This document shows, piece after piece, positions 63,565 to 64,000 of a DNA stretch of 64,000 bases. Position 1 is the stretch's first letter; each line of letters begins with the position of its first letter. A program made the position numbers and the translations under genes. The notes under the pieces were generated by a model, which saw only the letters and a program-made list of their open reading frames with translations, was not told where the DNA came from and searched no databases. The stretch covers positions 124,001 through 188,000 of the forward strand of contig NZ_CP109427.1 of the NCBI RefSeq assembly GCF_036250695.1. Direction: 5' to 3'. This DNA comes from Streptomyces sp. NBC_01497. GTDB lineage: Bacteria > Actinomycetota > Actinomycetes > Streptomycetales > Streptomycetaceae.

Positions 63565-63814
63565 CGCCTGACGCCCGTCGAGCGTCGAGCGTCGGCGGCA
63601 GGGAACGTTCGGCCTCCTCTCCCGACCAGCTCAGGACGGTCGGCGGGAAGTCCCGTGCGGAAAAGGGGTGTTGCCGGCGCTTGCCTGGGCAGCCTCGGCT
63701 CCCACGCCTCGCCGGGTCCGGCGCCCGCCCGCGAGCGCCGAGCGGCCCCCCGCCCCGCCGGGTCGAGGAGTACCCGGTTGCGAGGCGAGGGGCACCACGG
63801 CGCGCCGCCGGTCC

Positions 63815-64000
63815 TCAGGACCGCGACGTCACCGGCGTCTCGGACTCCGCCTCGGCCGACGCCGGCCGCGAGAGGCGTTCGGACAGCTTCGCGGTCGCCA
63901 CGAACGAGACCGCCAGCATCACCACCAGCAGCACGCCGATGGCGAAGATCCCGCCGCTGAGCGTCGGATCGGGGTCGCCGGCCTCGTCGCGGGACGAGCC
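63815..64000 (-). CDS. C-terminal end of a membrane protein (partial)
   Basis: The frame is open to the window edge. The 61 visible residues contain one transmembrane helix (GIFAIGVLLVVMLAVSFVAT) followed by a short charged cytoplasmic tail (KLSERLSRPASAEAESETPV). The family cannot be told; a permease of the adjacent catabolic regulon is possible. Between 63565 and 63814 no gene is seen. Confidence 0.5.
   Translation of the reverse strand, partial: GSSRDEAGDPDPTLSGGIFAIGVLLVVMLAVSFVATAKLSERLSRPASAEAESETPVTSRS

Noticed and set aside
1..64000. tRNA, rRNA or riboswitch genes
   Set aside because: I scanned for TPsiC-like GGTTCGA arms with cloverleaf context and for known conserved riboswitch cores and saw none; a covariance-model search (tRNAscan-SE, Infernal) would be decisive.

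Overview
The window is high-GC actinobacterial DNA, almost certainly from a Streptomyces chromosome, probably an accessory or arm region. The evidence is GTG/TTG starts and pervasive G/C-ending codons, together with Streptomyces-typical families: a DUF574-type SAM methyltransferase, an XRE/DUF5753 regulator with a DUF6879 protein, SpoIIE-type phosphatases, a spore-associated secreted protein, and AICE-type small zinc-ribbon proteins. All names are from reading motifs; no database search was run.

Layout. 1-1.4 kb: the end of an arsenic-type flavoprotein and a DNA-ligase tail. 1.7-6.9 kb: a mannose-transfer set (GtrA flippase-like protein, polyprenol-phosphate mannose synthase, GT-C transferase, GDP-mannose pyrophosphorylase) interrupted by IS debris. 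7-9.9 kb: an IS21 fragment, a DJ-1/PfpI protein and an enoyl-CoA hydratase. 10-21.3 kb: a degenerate accessory region with a frameshifted PAS-GAF-SpoIIE-ATPase protein, a frameshifted secreted HNH nuclease, the methyltransferase/DUF6879/XRE group, a membrane phosphatase, a tautomerase and AICE remnants. 21.6-24.9 kb: a two-component system with a COG4705-like membrane protein. 24.9-25.8 kb: an IS with clean inverted repeats. 25.8-27.9 kb: an immunity/polymorphic-toxin pair, the toxin frameshifted. 28-36.5 kb: three integrase remnants, an AsnC remnant, an aldo/keto reductase, a rearranged IS5-type element, and a MarR/hydrolase divergent pair with clear operators.

36.9-41.7 kb holds an intact P450 system in which ferredoxin, ferredoxin reductase, a dehydrogenase-carboxymuconolactone-decarboxylase fusion and P450 are joined by 4-base stop/start overlaps, with a TetR gene upstream. 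42-46.4 kb has an acetyltransferase, a striking head-to-head junction of a truncated aldo/keto reductase and a truncated SDR, a broken XRE regulator, and a decarboxylase-cupin-aldo/keto reductase operon.

48.4-55.3 kb is the most interesting part: an MMPL exporter, a WS/DGAT-type acyltransferase, a compact class II terpene-cyclase-like protein (DTDCTA plus QW motif), a class I terpene synthase and a GT2 glycosyltransferase. It reads like a small cryptic gene set for an acylated and/or glycosylated exported terpenoid. 55.4-63.6 kb looks like a catabolic regulon: an ornithine-cyclodeaminase-family reductase with a PLP dehydratase, a second PLP dehydratase, a beta-lactamase-fold hydrolase, an esterase and a GntR regulator. 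An identical 14-bp palindromic element lies upstream of the first operon and in the esterase/GntR divergent region.

Many genes, especially at 10-47 kb, carry single-base frameshifts, several in C or G runs. Either this is a decaying accessory region or the assembly retains indel errors; the two cannot be separated from sequence alone.
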